Of a stretch of 64,000 nt of DNA, positions 36,407 through 44,924 are shown one piece after another. Every line of letters begins with the position of its first letter. Position 1 is the first letter of the stretch. Source of the stretch: Allomuricauda sp. Its GTDB lineage: Bacteria; Bacteroidota; Bacteroidia; Flavobacteriales; Flavobacteriaceae. The notes beneath the pieces were generated by a model. That model worked only from the letters and a program-made list of their open reading frames with translations, was not told the origin of the DNA and did no database searches. The stretch spans positions 310,001-374,000 of the forward strand of contig NZ_JACESV010000003.1 of the NCBI RefSeq assembly GCF_013911645.1, read 5' to 3'. Both the position numbers and the translations under genes were made by a program.

Positions 36407-36847
36407 ATGAAAAAAATCATTTTGGCTGCAGTGGTACTATTTACAGCAACTTTTACCATGAGCGCTCAACAGTACCACGTAGTTACCAGCGTTGAATCCA
36501 TAGTACCCAACGGTTTGGGACGGTCTAGGATTATAAACGCCTTGGAAGATAAGGATTACAAAGAGTTTACAAGTGTCCAAACCGAGGATGACAATACCCG
36601 TAACAAATCCAAAAGAAACGAAATCCGCGTAAAGAATTTTGAGGAAACCAAGCTATTGAACTTCTACAATATAGGTGGTATCCGTTTTCAGAACATTGCG
36701 GCCAACGATGCCCTTATCACTTCCATGATAAACGATATGGTTTCCAATGGATGGGAGCTGGCCTTTGTAGTAAGTGGTGTGGAAAGTGAAGGTGGAAAAG
36801 GAGACGGACAAGGTATTTTTATAACCCGTTACATCTTTAAAAAATAA
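36407..36847 (+). CDS. exported hypothetical protein
   Basis: A 146-residue protein with signal peptide 1-21 (MKKIILAAVVLFTATFTMSAQ). The mature part alternates charged and hydrophobic stretches; INDMVSNGWELAFVVSGVES near residue 110 resembles the DUF4177-type pattern of a C-terminal strand-helix, but I cannot assign it. It is divergent from rsgA and followed by a strong terminator, so it is transcribed alone. Confidence 0.82.
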   Translation: MKKIILAAVVLFTATFTMSAQQYHVVTSVESIVPNGLGRSRIINALEDKDYKEFTSVQTEDDNTRNKSKRNEIRVKNFEETKLLNFYNIGGIRFQNIAANDALITSMINDMVSNGWELAFVVSGVESEGGKGDGQGIFITRYIFKK

Positions 36848-36870
36848 ATATGGGCGATCACCGAAAAGAA

Positions 36871-36900
36871 AAAAAGCCCTCCAAAATCGGAGGGCTTTTT
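36871..36900. terminator. bidirectional intrinsic terminator
   Basis: AAAAAGCCCTCC (36871-36882) pairs perfectly with GGAGGGCTTTTT (36889-36900) around a 6-nt loop, giving T-runs on both strands between convergent genes. Confidence 0.92.
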
Positions 36901-36917
36901 GTTGGCAACAAGTTTCA

Positions 36918-37592
36918 TTAATCCTTAATGTAAACCCTTCCACCAACAAAGGTTTTTTTATGGACTGTTTGCGGATTCCCGTATACGTAAACATCACCAC
37001 CGGCCTTTACATTGATGTCGACCATTTCAGAAGCAAATACATCGGCTTCGCCACCAGCCGAAATCTTTACATCAGTGGTGCTGGTCCGTAGTTCTCTACC
37101 TTCAAAAATACCGCCAGTGTTGAGTACAACCGTTTGGTTTTTTGCCAAGCCAGAGGCTTGAACAATACCTCCCGTCACCGCTCGTATGTCGGCATAATCC
37201 ACATCCATTCCAATACGAATGGTTGCCCCTTCTTGAGCCCGCAGTTCAATTTTGCTTTTCTGTACCATTTCGTTGCACGTAATCTGGGCCCCTTCGTTAC
37301 CATCGATTACATCCAAATTGGTATAGTAGACTTCGATCATGGTGTCCTCACCCTGAAATTTTTTGTCCAACTGCATTCTGAGTTTCAAGGTTCCATTTTT
37401 GTTGGTCCATTTAATGTCATCAACGTTCCAACCTTTGATCATGATTTTGTTCTCATCGGATTGGATCAAGTTGACTTCGATCAAGTCAAAAACCTTGATT
37501 TTGTTGAATTCACCAACTTCCTTATCAATGATTCGTTGCGAGAACATGGCCAAGGGAAGTAAAAGAAGACTAAGTGTGTACATTTTTTTCAT
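36918..37592 (-). CDS. exported GIN-domain (DUF2807) protein
   Basis: A 224-residue protein with signal peptide 1-18 (MKKMYTLSLLLLPLAMFS). The rest is a right-handed beta-helix-like head GIN domain: repeating short strands with VDINVKAGGDVYVYGNP near the C-terminus. Such proteins are common in Bacteroidota envelopes and their role is unknown. A second, diverged GIN protein is at 46082-46885. Confidence 0.85.
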   Translation of the reverse strand: MKKMYTLSLLLLPLAMFSQRIIDKEVGEFNKIKVFDLIEVNLIQSDENKIMIKGWNVDDIKWTNKNGTLKLRMQLDKKFQGEDTMIEVYYTNLDVIDGNEGAQITCNEMVQKSKIELRAQEGATIRIGMDVDYADIRAVTGGIVQASGLAKNQTVVLNTGGIFEGRELRTSTTDVKISAGGEADVFASEMVDINVKAGGDVYVYGNPQTVHKKTFVGGRVYIKD

Positions 37593-37632
37593 GATAGCGT
37601 GTTTTTACTCGATAATCGATATTTGAATGTTC

Positions 37633-37716
37633 CGAGGCTTGCCTCGAAATGAAAACTTCCTTTCTTATAAATGCCTCGTGGGCTTGCCTTTGTCAGCAGA
37701 CAGGCTTGCCCCGAGG
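37633..37716. repeat. GC-rich hairpins between GIN-domain gene and aroG terminator
   Basis: CGAGGC TT GCCTCG forms a perfect hairpin at 37633-37646. A second, longer one spans 37673-37716: GCCTCGTGGGCTTGCC at the left and GGCTTGCCCCGAGG at the right can pair imperfectly. Both share the words GCTTGCC and CGAGG, so they look like one repeat family. Nothing else was seen in the 249-bp gap apart from the terminator. Confidence 0.65.
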
Positions 37717-37767
37717 TAGTTTACTCCTGAAAGATGATGCTTTTGTGGAATTGTTACAGTTTGAAAC

Positions 37768-37816
37768 AAAAAAACTATTTGCAACCCCAAAATTTATCGA
37801 AGCTACAAATAGTTTT
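37768..37816 (-). terminator. intrinsic terminator of the Phe/Tyr operon
   Basis: On the minus strand AAAACTATTTG (37816-37806) pairs with CAAATAGTTTT (37781-37771) over 11 bp with a 24-nt loop, followed by a T-run (37774-37768). It lies just after the last gene of the operon. The long loop makes it weaker than the others. Confidence 0.65.
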
Positions 37817-37841
37817 CTAAACTAACTTATTAAAAATCAGC

Positions 37842-38924
37842 CTATGCGTTGATGATTTTTTCTTGGTGGTTGATGGATTCCTGGTGAATTGCCTTGAACA
37901 TCTTCAAAACAAATTCCTCACTCAATCCGCGTTGTTCACCTTCCAAGATCATATTGCCCAAAATGGCGTTCCAACGATTGCTTTGAAGTACGGCAACGTT
38001 CTTTTGCTTTTTCAGCTCGCCGATACCATCGGAAACCTTCATTCTTTTACCTAGCAAATCAATCAATTGATTGTCCAACACATCAATTTGTGCCCTAAGG
38101 TTGGTCAACTTGCTATTGTACTCAGCTTCTTCATCGGTTTCCTTTCTAATTCGAAGATCCTTCATAATCTGAACCAATGTTTTTGGGGTTACTTGCTGTG
38201 CAGCATCACTCCAAGCATTGTCCGGATCATAATGTGTTTCGATCATCAAACCATCAAAGTTCAGGTCCAATGCGGTTTGCGATACATCAAAGATCATATC
38301 GCGCTTACCGGTAATGTGGCTAGGATCGTTTATGATAGGCAAATCAGGAAACTTTGTTTGTAACTCAATGGCCAATTGCCATTCTGGAATGTTTCTGTAC
38401 TTCGTTTTTTCATAGGTGGAGAATCCTCTGTGGATCACGCCCAATTTTTCAATATTGGCGGAGTGCAAACGTTCCACGGCACCCAACCAAAGGGATAAAT
38501 CGGGATTTACGGGATTTTTCACCAAAACAATTTTATCGGTTCCTTCCAAAGCATCGGCAATTTCTTGGATAATGAAAGGGCTTACGGTGGAACGCGCTCC
38601 TATCCACAATAGATCCACATCATACTCCAATGCCAAATCCACATGTGCCCTATTGGCTACCTCGGTAGCGGTTTTTAAACCGGTTTCTTCCTTAACTTTT
38701 TGCAACCACTTCAATCCAATGGCTCCAACTCCCTCAAAATTTCCAGGACGAGTTCTTGGTTTCCAGATTCCAGCACGGTAATAATTCACGTCTGTATCTT
38801 TAAGCTCATGTGCTATCTTAAGCACCTGATCTTCGGTTTCGGCACTACATGGACCTGCAATTACCAGGGGATGACCCAAATTCATGTCATCCAACCATTT
38901 CCTCATTTCCTTTTTGTTTTCCAT
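37842..38924 (-). CDS. bifunctional DAHP synthase / chorismate mutase
   Basis: A 360-residue fusion. Residues about 1-260 form a type I-beta DAHP synthase (VIAGPCSAETEDQ near 21-33, IWKPRTRPGNFEG near 54-66, NDPSHITGKRDM near 199), catalysing entry into the shikimate pathway. Residues about 270-355 form an AroQ-type chorismate mutase (LRAQIDVLDNQLIDLLGKRM). Joining the mutase to DAHP synthase is often a way to give feedback sensitivity to prephenate or chorismate. It is the last gene of the pheA operon, 8 bp after tyrA. Related Bacteroidota genes are variously named aroG, aroF or aroA, so I give no symbol. Confidence 0.94.
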   Translation of the reverse strand: MENKKEMRKWLDDMNLGHPLVIAGPCSAETEDQVLKIAHELKDTDVNYYRAGIWKPRTRPGNFEGVGAIGLKWLQKVKEETGLKTATEVANRAHVDLALEYDVDLLWIGARSTVSPFIIQEIADALEGTDKIVLVKNPVNPDLSLWLGAVERLHSANIEKLGVIHRGFSTYEKTKYRNIPEWQLAIELQTKFPDLPIINDPSHITGKRDMIFDVSQTALDLNFDGLMIETHYDPDNAWSDAAQQVTPKTLVQIMKDLRIRKETDEEAEYNSKLTNLRAQIDVLDNQLIDLLGKRMKVSDGIGELKKQKNVAVLQSNRWNAILGNMILEGEQRGLSEEFVLKMFKAIHQESINHQEKIINA

Positions 38925-38932
38925 AATACGCT

Positions 38933-39793
38933 CTATTTTTTAGTAAGTGGTATTCCTTTTAGTATTTGTTTTATTTTATTGGTATTACTCATTTCTTGGT
39001 GGACATTTTCGAAATCGTTGTCCAAGATCAGTTGTTTGAACCTTGTTAGATTATCGATATACTCTTCGAGTGTCTCGACAACGTTGTCCTTGTTCTGCTC
39101 AAAAATCGGCGTCCACATATCGGGTGAACTTTTTGCCAAGCGAACAGTGCTTTCAAAACCACTCCCTGCCATGTCAAAAATATCACGCTCATTTTTTTCT
39201 TTCTCAATAACCGTCTTTCCCAACATAAAAGAGCTAATGTGTGATAAATGGGATACGTAGGCGATGTGCTTGTCATGAGCTTCGGGGTTCATGTACCGAA
39301 TCCGCATACCTATATCTTGAAAAATGGTCAACGCTTTTTCCTGAAGCTTGAAGGCTGTTTTTTCCACTTCGCAAATAATCATGGTCTTGCCGGTATACAA
39401 ACCTTCGAATGCCGCTGCCGGACCTGAAAATTCGGTACCCGCAATGGGGTGGCAGGCCATAAAATTCCTTCGTTTGGGATGATCTTCAACCTGCTCGCAG
39501 ATCAAACGTTTGGTGGAACCTGCATCCATTACCACAGTTTCATCTCCTGATGCATCCAGAATTTTGGGCAATTCGGTGACTAGAACATTCACTGGGATAC
39601 CCACGTAGACCATATCTGCCGTTTCCAGATCAGTGTAATCTCCTTTTTTATCAATAATTTGAAGTTGGAGTGCCTCATCCAAGTGGGCTTCGCTTTTGTC
39701 CACACCAATAATTTCCGCTTCGGGATGAAGCTTTTTTACATCTTTGGCAAAAGAACCCCCAATCAACCCAACTCCTATGATTACTACTTTCAT
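38933..39793 (-). CDS. tyrA: prephenate dehydrogenase
   Basis: Oxidatively decarboxylates prephenate to 4-hydroxyphenylpyruvate for tyrosine. The N-terminal Rossmann motif is GVGLIGGSFAKD (about 7-18). CHPIAGTEFSGP (about 114-125) is the substrate region and HLSHISSFML (about 186) holds the conserved catalytic-domain histidines. Length is 286; there is no C-terminal ACT domain and no fused mutase, since the mutase is on the neighbouring DAHP synthase. It lies three bases after the aminotransferase stop. Confidence 0.93.
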   Translation of the reverse strand: MKVVIIGVGLIGGSFAKDVKKLHPEAEIIGVDKSEAHLDEALQLQIIDKKGDYTDLETADMVYVGIPVNVLVTELPKILDASGDETVVMDAGSTKRLICEQVEDHPKRRNFMACHPIAGTEFSGPAAAFEGLYTGKTMIICEVEKTAFKLQEKALTIFQDIGMRIRYMNPEAHDKHIAYVSHLSHISSFMLGKTVIEKEKNERDIFDMAGSGFESTVRLAKSSPDMWTPIFEQNKDNVVETLEEYIDNLTRFKQLILDNDFENVHQEMSNTNKIKQILKGIPLTKK

Positions 39794-39796
39794 AAT

Positions 39797-40939
39797 CTAA
39801 AATCTTTCTATGGCTTCTTTGATTTTTTCTTCGCTCACGCAAAGTGAAAAACGAATATAGCCTTCGCCATTGCTTCCAAAAATGGTTCCCGGGGCAATAA
39901 AAATATCTTTATCGTACAATACCTCATCTATAAATTCTTCGGATGGCCCAGCTCCTTCGGGCAATTTGCACCAAACAAACATCCCAACTGCATTTTTATC
40001 GTAAGTACATCCCAATTTGTCAGCCAACTTAAACATCGATTCACGTCTTTTGGTGTACACCTCGCCCAATGCTTCAAACCATTCTGGACCACTTTGCAAA
40101 GCTGCAATCGCCCCTTTTTGGATTCCGTAGAACATCCCGGAGTCCATATTGCTCTTCACTTTCAACACAGCATTGATGTGTTCCGAACTTCCAAGAACCA
40201 TCCCCACACGCCAACCTGCCATATTAAAAGTCTTGCTCAAACTGTTCAGCTCCAAGGTGCAAATTTTTGCCCCAGCTATGGATAAGATACTGGTTGGATT
40301 GCTGGACAATACAAAACTGTAGGGGTTGTCGTTCACCAAAAGAATCCCGTTGGCTTTTGCAAAATTGACCAATGACTCCAGTTGTTCCTTAGTCGCAGTC
40401 GCACCCGTGGGCATGTGCGGATAACTGATCCACATGAGTTTCACCTTGGACAAATCCTTTTTGGAGAGCTCCTCCAAATCGGGGAACCAACCGTTTTCTG
40501 CTTTTAAGTCGTAATTGACCGCTTTTCCACCCACCAAATTGGTGACCGATGCATAGGTGGGATAGCCCGGGTTCGGCAACAGCACTTCATCTCCTTCATT
40601 TAAAAAGGCCATACTAATGTGCATAATTCCTTCCTTGGAACCCATCAAGGGCAAAATTTCGGTGCTGGGGTCTACCGATACAGCAAACTTTTGCTGATAG
40701 AAATCCGCAATGGCCTCCCTTAATTGTGGCAATCCTTGGTAGCTTTGGTATTGATGCGCTCCCGCCTCGATAATGGAATCCCGAAGGGTTTCCAATACCT
40801 GTGGTGACGGTGCCAAATCCGGACTACCAATCCCCATATTTATGATGGGTTTGCCCTGGGCAATCAACCCCCTTACCTCTCTTAATTTTTTGGAAAAGTA
40901 GTATTCCTGTACGCTATTTAGCCTATCTGCTGTTACCAT
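39797..40939 (-). CDS. class I/II aminotransferase, probably aromatic or prephenate-type
   Basis: A 380-residue PLP aminotransferase of fold type I. GIGSPDLAPSP (about 37-47), NPGYPTYAS and the PLP-lysine region NSLSKTFNMAGWRVG (Lys near 235) are seen, as is the substrate-carboxylate Arg in IRFSLCV (about 365). It lies between pheA and tyrA, so it likely transaminates phenylpyruvate and 4-hydroxyphenylpyruvate. Similar genes are often called LL-diaminopimelate or aspartate aminotransferase; context favours the aromatic role. The start ATG overlaps the pheA stop by one base. Confidence 0.88.
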   Translation of the reverse strand: MVTADRLNSVQEYYFSKKLREVRGLIAQGKPIINMGIGSPDLAPSPQVLETLRDSIIEAGAHQYQSYQGLPQLREAIADFYQQKFAVSVDPSTEILPLMGSKEGIMHISMAFLNEGDEVLLPNPGYPTYASVTNLVGGKAVNYDLKAENGWFPDLEELSKKDLSKVKLMWISYPHMPTGATATKEQLESLVNFAKANGILLVNDNPYSFVLSSNPTSILSIAGAKICTLELNSLSKTFNMAGWRVGMVLGSSEHINAVLKVKSNMDSGMFYGIQKGAIAALQSGPEWFEALGEVYTKRRESMFKLADKLGCTYDKNAVGMFVWCKLPEGAGPSEEFIDEVLYDKDIFIAPGTIFGSNGEGYIRFSLCVSEEKIKEAIERF

Positions 40940-41769
40940 TACAACAATGCATTTTTATATTCCCCCAAAACCTTGAAATCTTCGGCCATGATCTGCATCA
41001 AAGATTTGGTTTTGGCAAAGTGCTCATATTTATCAAAAGTTACATCCACAAAAAAGGCATACTTCCATGGGGTCTCGATCACGGGCAAGGATTGTATTTT
41101 GGTCATGTTCATATTGCAATCACTCATCACGTTCAATACGGTTGCCAAACTGCCCCTTTTGTGATCGGTTATAAATCGCAACGATGCCTTGTTGATTTCC
41201 TCTTCTGGAAGTACTTTGTTTTGCTTTTTAAGAATGATGAACCGCGTGGAATTGTTCACAATGGTCTGTATGTTGTCCGCAATTATTTCCAAATCATACA
41301 GATCGGCAGCCATTTTGGGGGCTATTGCCGCGATGTGTTCCAAGTTTTCATCTTTGATTCTTTTGGCCGTTTCCGCTGTATCCACACTTTCCACCAGTTT
41401 GATCTGGGGATGTGCCTTAAAAAATTCCTTGCACTGCAACAATGCCATGGGGTGCGAATGTACTTCTTGGATGTCATCAAAAGATTTCCCCTTCATCACC
41501 ATTAGATTATGGTGGATGTTCAGATAATGCTCCCCGATTACATGAATGTTGTTGTGGTAGACCAAGTTGTAATTGGGTATAATGGAACCGGCGATGGAGT
41601 TTTCAATCGCCATTATACCTTTATCGGCGGTACCGATCAACAAATTGTCCACGACTGCATCAAAAGAGTTGCACTCTAGCAACTCAATATCATCTCCAAA
41701 AAAATCCGTAGCAACCTGATGGTGGTTGGACCCCTTTATTCCTTGTATGGCGACTTTTATTAATTCCAT
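40939..41769 (-). CDS. pheA: prephenate dehydratase
   Basis: Converts prephenate to phenylpyruvate. Residues about 1-180 form the periplasmic-binding-like catalytic domain (AIENSIAGSIIPNYNLV near 55-71, NNSTRFIIL near 167, the conserved Thr-Arg-Phe). A C-terminal ACT domain (about 195-265, RGSLATVLNVMSDCNMNMTKIQSLP) probably senses phenylalanine. At 276 residues it has no fused chorismate mutase; that activity is on the last gene of the operon. It is the first structural gene after the attenuator at 41773-41901. Confidence 0.94.
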   Translation of the reverse strand: MELIKVAIQGIKGSNHHQVATDFFGDDIELLECNSFDAVVDNLLIGTADKGIMAIENSIAGSIIPNYNLVYHNNIHVIGEHYLNIHHNLMVMKGKSFDDIQEVHSHPMALLQCKEFFKAHPQIKLVESVDTAETAKRIKDENLEHIAAIAPKMAADLYDLEIIADNIQTIVNNSTRFIILKKQNKVLPEEEINKASLRFITDHKRGSLATVLNVMSDCNMNMTKIQSLPVIETPWKYAFFVDVTFDKYEHFAKTKSLMQIMAEDFKVLGEYKNALL

Positions 41770-41772
41770 TGC

Positions 41773-41803
41773 AAAAAAAAAGCCCCGATTGTATCGGGAC
41801 TTT
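41773..41803 (-). terminator. attenuator terminator in front of pheA
   Basis: On the minus strand AAAGTCCCGAT (41803-41793) pairs with ATCGGGGCTTT (41789-41779) over 11 bp with one G-U pair and a 3-nt loop, followed by nine T (41781-41773). It ends only three bases before the pheA ATG, so it can stop transcription before the operon begins and would also hide the initiation region. Confidence 0.9.
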
Positions 41804-41829
41804 ATAAATTGGTTATACTTTAAACGTAT

Positions 41830-41901
41830 CTACAATAGTCCCGTTCCTCTTTGAAAAAAGAAGTAAAAATAAAAACGGTTCCAGAAATACGTGTTTGTCA
41901 T
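41830..41901 (-). CDS. aromatic-rich leader peptide of the pheA attenuator
   Basis: A 23-residue peptide starting ATG at 41901 and ending TAG at 41832-41830. Residues 5-16 read YFWNRFYFYFFF, and ten of 23 residues are Phe (6), Tyr (3) or Trp (1). Such density is not expected by chance and is the hallmark of leader peptides for aromatic biosynthesis operons (compare E. coli pheA). The frame stops 60 nt before the pheA start. A strong Shine-Dalgarno sequence is not seen; Bacteroidota often lack one. Confidence 0.88.
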   Translation of the reverse strand: MTNTYFWNRFYFYFFFQRGTGLL

Positions 41902-42137
41902 CTCGTTGTTAATTGTCGGCTAATTTAGGTATTCAATTTGAAACACACAGACATTCCCAAATTTTTTTTGATTTTTTTCAAAAAAGAGATTTTCACTGCA
42001 CATTATTTGACAGAAACCATGCTTTTTTAAGAATTCCTATTTTCACGACTGTTCCCGAGCAATTCTAAACCAGATTTTAAAACCCAAGGATTAAAGCATC
42101 TAAAAGTGTATTTTTGATTTGACTCTAAGCCTTCACA
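41902..42137. other. divergent intergenic region, no gene seen
   Basis: AT-rich stretch with long T and A runs (41961-41990). A -7-like TATTTTTG at 42109-42116 reads towards the gene at 42138. It must also contain the promoter of the pheA attenuator on the other strand, but I could not place it with confidence. Confidence 0.5.
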
Positions 42138-42482
42138 ATGAAAAATGGAACGTATACTTTAAGGGAAAAGCCAAAATTTGAAATTGATTTGTCCGATAAT
42201 TCCATTAAAATAGTTAATAAAAGCAAGGTTCAGTCAAGCTCATCATTTATACTTGATAAGATTGAAACATTTGAAATAAAAGAAAGAAGAACCAATTGGT
42301 TGATTACTATCCTTAGTTTTGTTGTGGAAATCTTTTCGAGTATTTCTGTTCCCGGAAAATATTCAGAAGGCTCACAATTGCTTATGGAATATGAAGGAAA
42401 TACATTTAAATATTATCTGAATGATTGTGACCTGAAACTTCTGAGTGAAATTCAAAACAAACTACAAAACATAACCCAATAA
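42138..42482 (+). CDS. hypothetical protein upstream of gldA
   Basis: A 114-residue protein. It begins MKNGTYTLREKPKFEIDLSDN, has strand-like segments, one hydrophobic stretch (LITILSFVVEIFSSISV, about 54-70) and a helical end. I recognise no family. Its stop codon is immediately followed by the gldA ATG, so the two are likely translated from one message. It may be an accessory or simply a co-transcribed gene. Composition is more AT-rich than its neighbours. Confidence 0.72.
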   Translation: MKNGTYTLREKPKFEIDLSDNSIKIVNKSKVQSSSSFILDKIETFEIKERRTNWLITILSFVVEIFSSISVPGKYSEGSQLLMEYEGNTFKYYLNDCDLKLLSEIQNKLQNITQ

Positions 42483-43376
42483 ATGTCCATCACTGTACAG
42501 AACATCACAAAAACCTTTGGTTCGCAAAAAGCATTGAACAATGTTTCGTTTACCATCAACAAAGGAGAAGTCGTAGGTTTTTTAGGCCCAAACGGTGCCG
42601 GAAAATCCACCATGATGCGAATTTTGACCACTTTTTATAAAGCGGACAATGGTGAAGCAGCTGTAAATGGTTTTGATGTGTTGGAGGCTGAAAAAGACGT
42701 TCAAAAAAGTATTGGGTACCTGCCAGAGCACAATCCGCTGTACTTGGAAATGTATGTAAAAGAGTACTTGGCCTTTAATGCGGATGTCTACAAAGTGAAC
42801 AAATCCAAAATAAATGAGGTGATAGCGCAAACAGGACTCTCTCCCGAGGCCCACAAAAAAATCGGACAGCTATCCAAAGGATACCGTCAGCGTGTAGGCC
42901 TAGCCGCTGCGTTGCTTCACGATCCCGAAGTTTTGATCTTGGATGAACCCACCACGGGACTCGACCCCAACCAATTGATCGAGATCCGAAAACTGATCCG
43001 GGAGATTGGCAAAGAGAAAACCATTTTACTTTCCACACATATTATGAAAGAAGTTGAGGCCGTTTGCGACCGCGTCATCATCATAAACAAAGGGGAACTG
43101 GTGGCCGATAAAAAATTAGAAGAACTCCGTGAAGCCGAGGAACAGATTATTGAAGTGGAGTTTGATTATCGCGTGGAAGAACAATTGCTACAACAAATGC
43201 CAAATGTTTCCAAAGTGAAAAATACGGGCGGTTTTGTTTATGAAATTACCTTCACCACCTCAAAGGATATGCGACCCGTTGTTTTCGATTTTGCGCACGA
43301 CAATAAACTAAAAACACTTCAACTCAGCAGAAAGAACAAAAATTTGGAGAGCCTGTTCACCGAACTGACTTCCTAA
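42483..43376 (+). CDS. gldA: gliding motility ABC transporter ATP-binding protein GldA
   Basis: A 297-residue ABC ATPase. Walker A is GPNGAGKSTMM (about 34-44), the signature motif is LSKGYRQRVGLA (about 134-145) and Walker B is VLILDEPTTGLDP (about 154-166), with the switch His in LLSTHIM. The strong match to GldA is the C-terminal part (QLSRKNKNLESLFTELTS). GldA with GldF and GldG forms a transporter linked to gliding in Flavobacterium, but gldF and gldG are not in this window. It could be another ABC-2 type ATPase. Confidence 0.85.
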   Translation: MSITVQNITKTFGSQKALNNVSFTINKGEVVGFLGPNGAGKSTMMRILTTFYKADNGEAAVNGFDVLEAEKDVQKSIGYLPEHNPLYLEMYVKEYLAFNADVYKVNKSKINEVIAQTGLSPEAHKKIGQLSKGYRQRVGLAAALLHDPEVLILDEPTTGLDPNQLIEIRKLIREIGKEKTILLSTHIMKEVEAVCDRVIIINKGELVADKKLEELREAEEQIIEVEFDYRVEEQLLQQMPNVSKVKNTGGFVYEITFTTSKDMRPVVFDFAHDNKLKTLQLSRKNKNLESLFTELTS

Positions 43377-43472
43377 CTTTCTTTTTATCCAAATTGATTG
43401 GACAACCATCCAAAATCAGATGGAAAACCGTTCTAAATATGGTACTTTTGCGGTTCAGAAGAAAACGGACCT

Positions 43473-44924
43473 ATGAAGAAGAACAACGCCAGATTGGAAC
43501 TTTCCAAAGAAGAAATGAAAAACTATGGCTATCAGATCGTGGATGCCATTGTGGAACATCACGCTACACAAGATCAAAAATTGCCCGTAGCCCTTGGCTC
43601 ACGTGAAGAAATGGATTCTTTGTTCCTCGAAGAGGCTCCCGAAAAAGGTTCCGACCCATCGCAGGTACTTAATTTTGTCCTGGAAAAAGTAATGACCAAT
43701 AGTGCCAATATGGCGCACCCAAGGTCTTTTTCTTTTGTTCCCGGCCCAAGTAATTATGTAAGCGTTATGGCCGATACGCTGGCAACGGGCTACAACATCT
43801 TCTCTGGAGGATGGGCCGCCAGTCCTGCTGCAGCTGAACTGGAAATTGTTACCATTCAATGGCTGTTGAAGATTTTTGGTTTTCCAAAGAAAAAGGGAGG
43901 CGGTATTTTCACTAGCGGTGGCTCCATGGCCAACCTTACCGCGGTAGTTACTGCTCGAAGAATAAAATGTGGTGATGATTTCTCCAAAGCCGTGATTTAT
44001 CTTTCCGACCAAGCGCACTCATCCAATATTAAGGCCATTCGGGTGTTAGGATTCAAAAAAGAACAGATTAGAATCATCCCTACGGATAATGAATTAAAAT
44101 TTTCTGTAAATAAATTGAAGAACTGTATTGCCAAAGATAGGTTGGAAGGTCTTTATCCCTTCTGTTTGATAGCCACTGCGGGAACCACCAATACTGGAAC
44201 GGTTGATCCATTGGTGGAGTTGGGCAATATCTGTAAAAAAGAAGATATCTGGTTCCATATTGATGGTGCCTATGGCGGTGCGGCCATCTTGTCCAAAAAG
44301 GGCAAACAGGCTATGAAAGGAATCGAGAAAGCCGATTCCTTGACCGTGGATCCCCACAAATGGTTTTTTCAGCCTTATGAAATGGGTTGCCTTTTGGTGC
44401 GAAACCACAAAAACCTGAGCCATACCTTCACCGAAAAACCTGAATATTTAAGGGATATTGAAGGGAATACTTCTGAAATCAATTTTTATGACCACGGCAT
44501 TCAATTGACCCGTAGGTTCAGGGCCCTAAAATTTTATATGTCCCTAAAAACCTTTGGTTTAAAGGAATTCCGAGATGCCATTACCTATAATATTGATTTG
44601 GCTGAAGAAGTGGAAACGATGTTACGGGGCAGTAAAAGTTGGGAGGTGGTTTTCCCTGCAACCTTGGCCGTCATCAACTTTAGGTACAATCCCATAAGCA
44701 AAAATTATTCGGAGAAGGAATTGGACAAAATCAACCAGTACATTTCTGAAAAAGTAGTGGAATCACGTAAAGCATTGTTGGTCACCACTATTTTGAATGG
44801 ACAGATTGTACTTCGGATGTGTCTCATCAACCCAAGAACAACCATGAAAGATGTTACAGACACCTTTGATCTTTGCAAAAAGTATGCTTTGGACATTGAA
44901 GAGGCATTGGCAAGTAAAGTCTAA
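43473..44924 (+). CDS. group II PLP-dependent amino-acid decarboxylase
   Basis: A 483-residue pyridoxal-phosphate enzyme. GGIFTSGGSMANLTAV (about 145-160) and ATAGTTNTGTVDP (about 231-243) bind the phosphate and the cofactor ring, and the Schiff-base lysine is in TVDPHKWFFQPYEMG (Lys near 293). This is the aromatic L-amino-acid/glutamate-decarboxylase family; which amino acid is used cannot be read from sequence. It converges with the serine hydrolase gene, with stop codons that overlap (44921-44924). Confidence 0.9.
   Translation: MKKNNARLELSKEEMKNYGYQIVDAIVEHHATQDQKLPVALGSREEMDSLFLEEAPEKGSDPSQVLNFVLEKVMTNSANMAHPRSFSFVPGPSNYVSVMADTLATGYNIFSGGWAASPAAAELEIVTIQWLLKIFGFPKKKGGGIFTSGGSMANLTAVVTARRIKCGDDFSKAVIYLSDQAHSSNIKAIRVLGFKKEQIRIIPTDNELKFSVNKLKNCIAKDRLEGLYPFCLIATAGTTNTGTVDPLVELGNICKKEDIWFHIDGAYGGAAILSKKGKQAMKGIEKADSLTVDPHKWFFQPYEMGCLLVRNHKNLSHTFTEKPEYLRDIEGNTSEINFYDHGIQLTRRFRALKFYMSLKTFGLKEFRDAITYNIDLAEEVETMLRGSKSWEVVFPATLAVINFRYNPISKNYSEKELDKINQYISEKVVESRKALLVTTILNGQIVLRMCLINPRTTMKDVTDTFDLCKKYALDIEEALASKV

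Larger units (their letters stand above)
41773..41901 (-). promoter_or_regulatory. transcription attenuator of the Phe/Tyr operon
   Basis: Three parts lie in order: a leader peptide gene (41901-41830), an alternative pairing arm CGGGACT at 41843-41837 inside its last codons, and the terminator (41803-41773). CGGGACT is exactly complementary to AGTCCCG at 41803-41797 in the left arm of the terminator, so it can form an antiterminator. When charged Phe- or Tyr-tRNA is short, a ribosome stalled in the aromatic codons leaves the arm free and the operon is read; otherwise the ribosome reaches the stop codon and covers it. The structure is seen in sequence; the mechanism follows known amino-acid attenuators. 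Confidence 0.88.
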
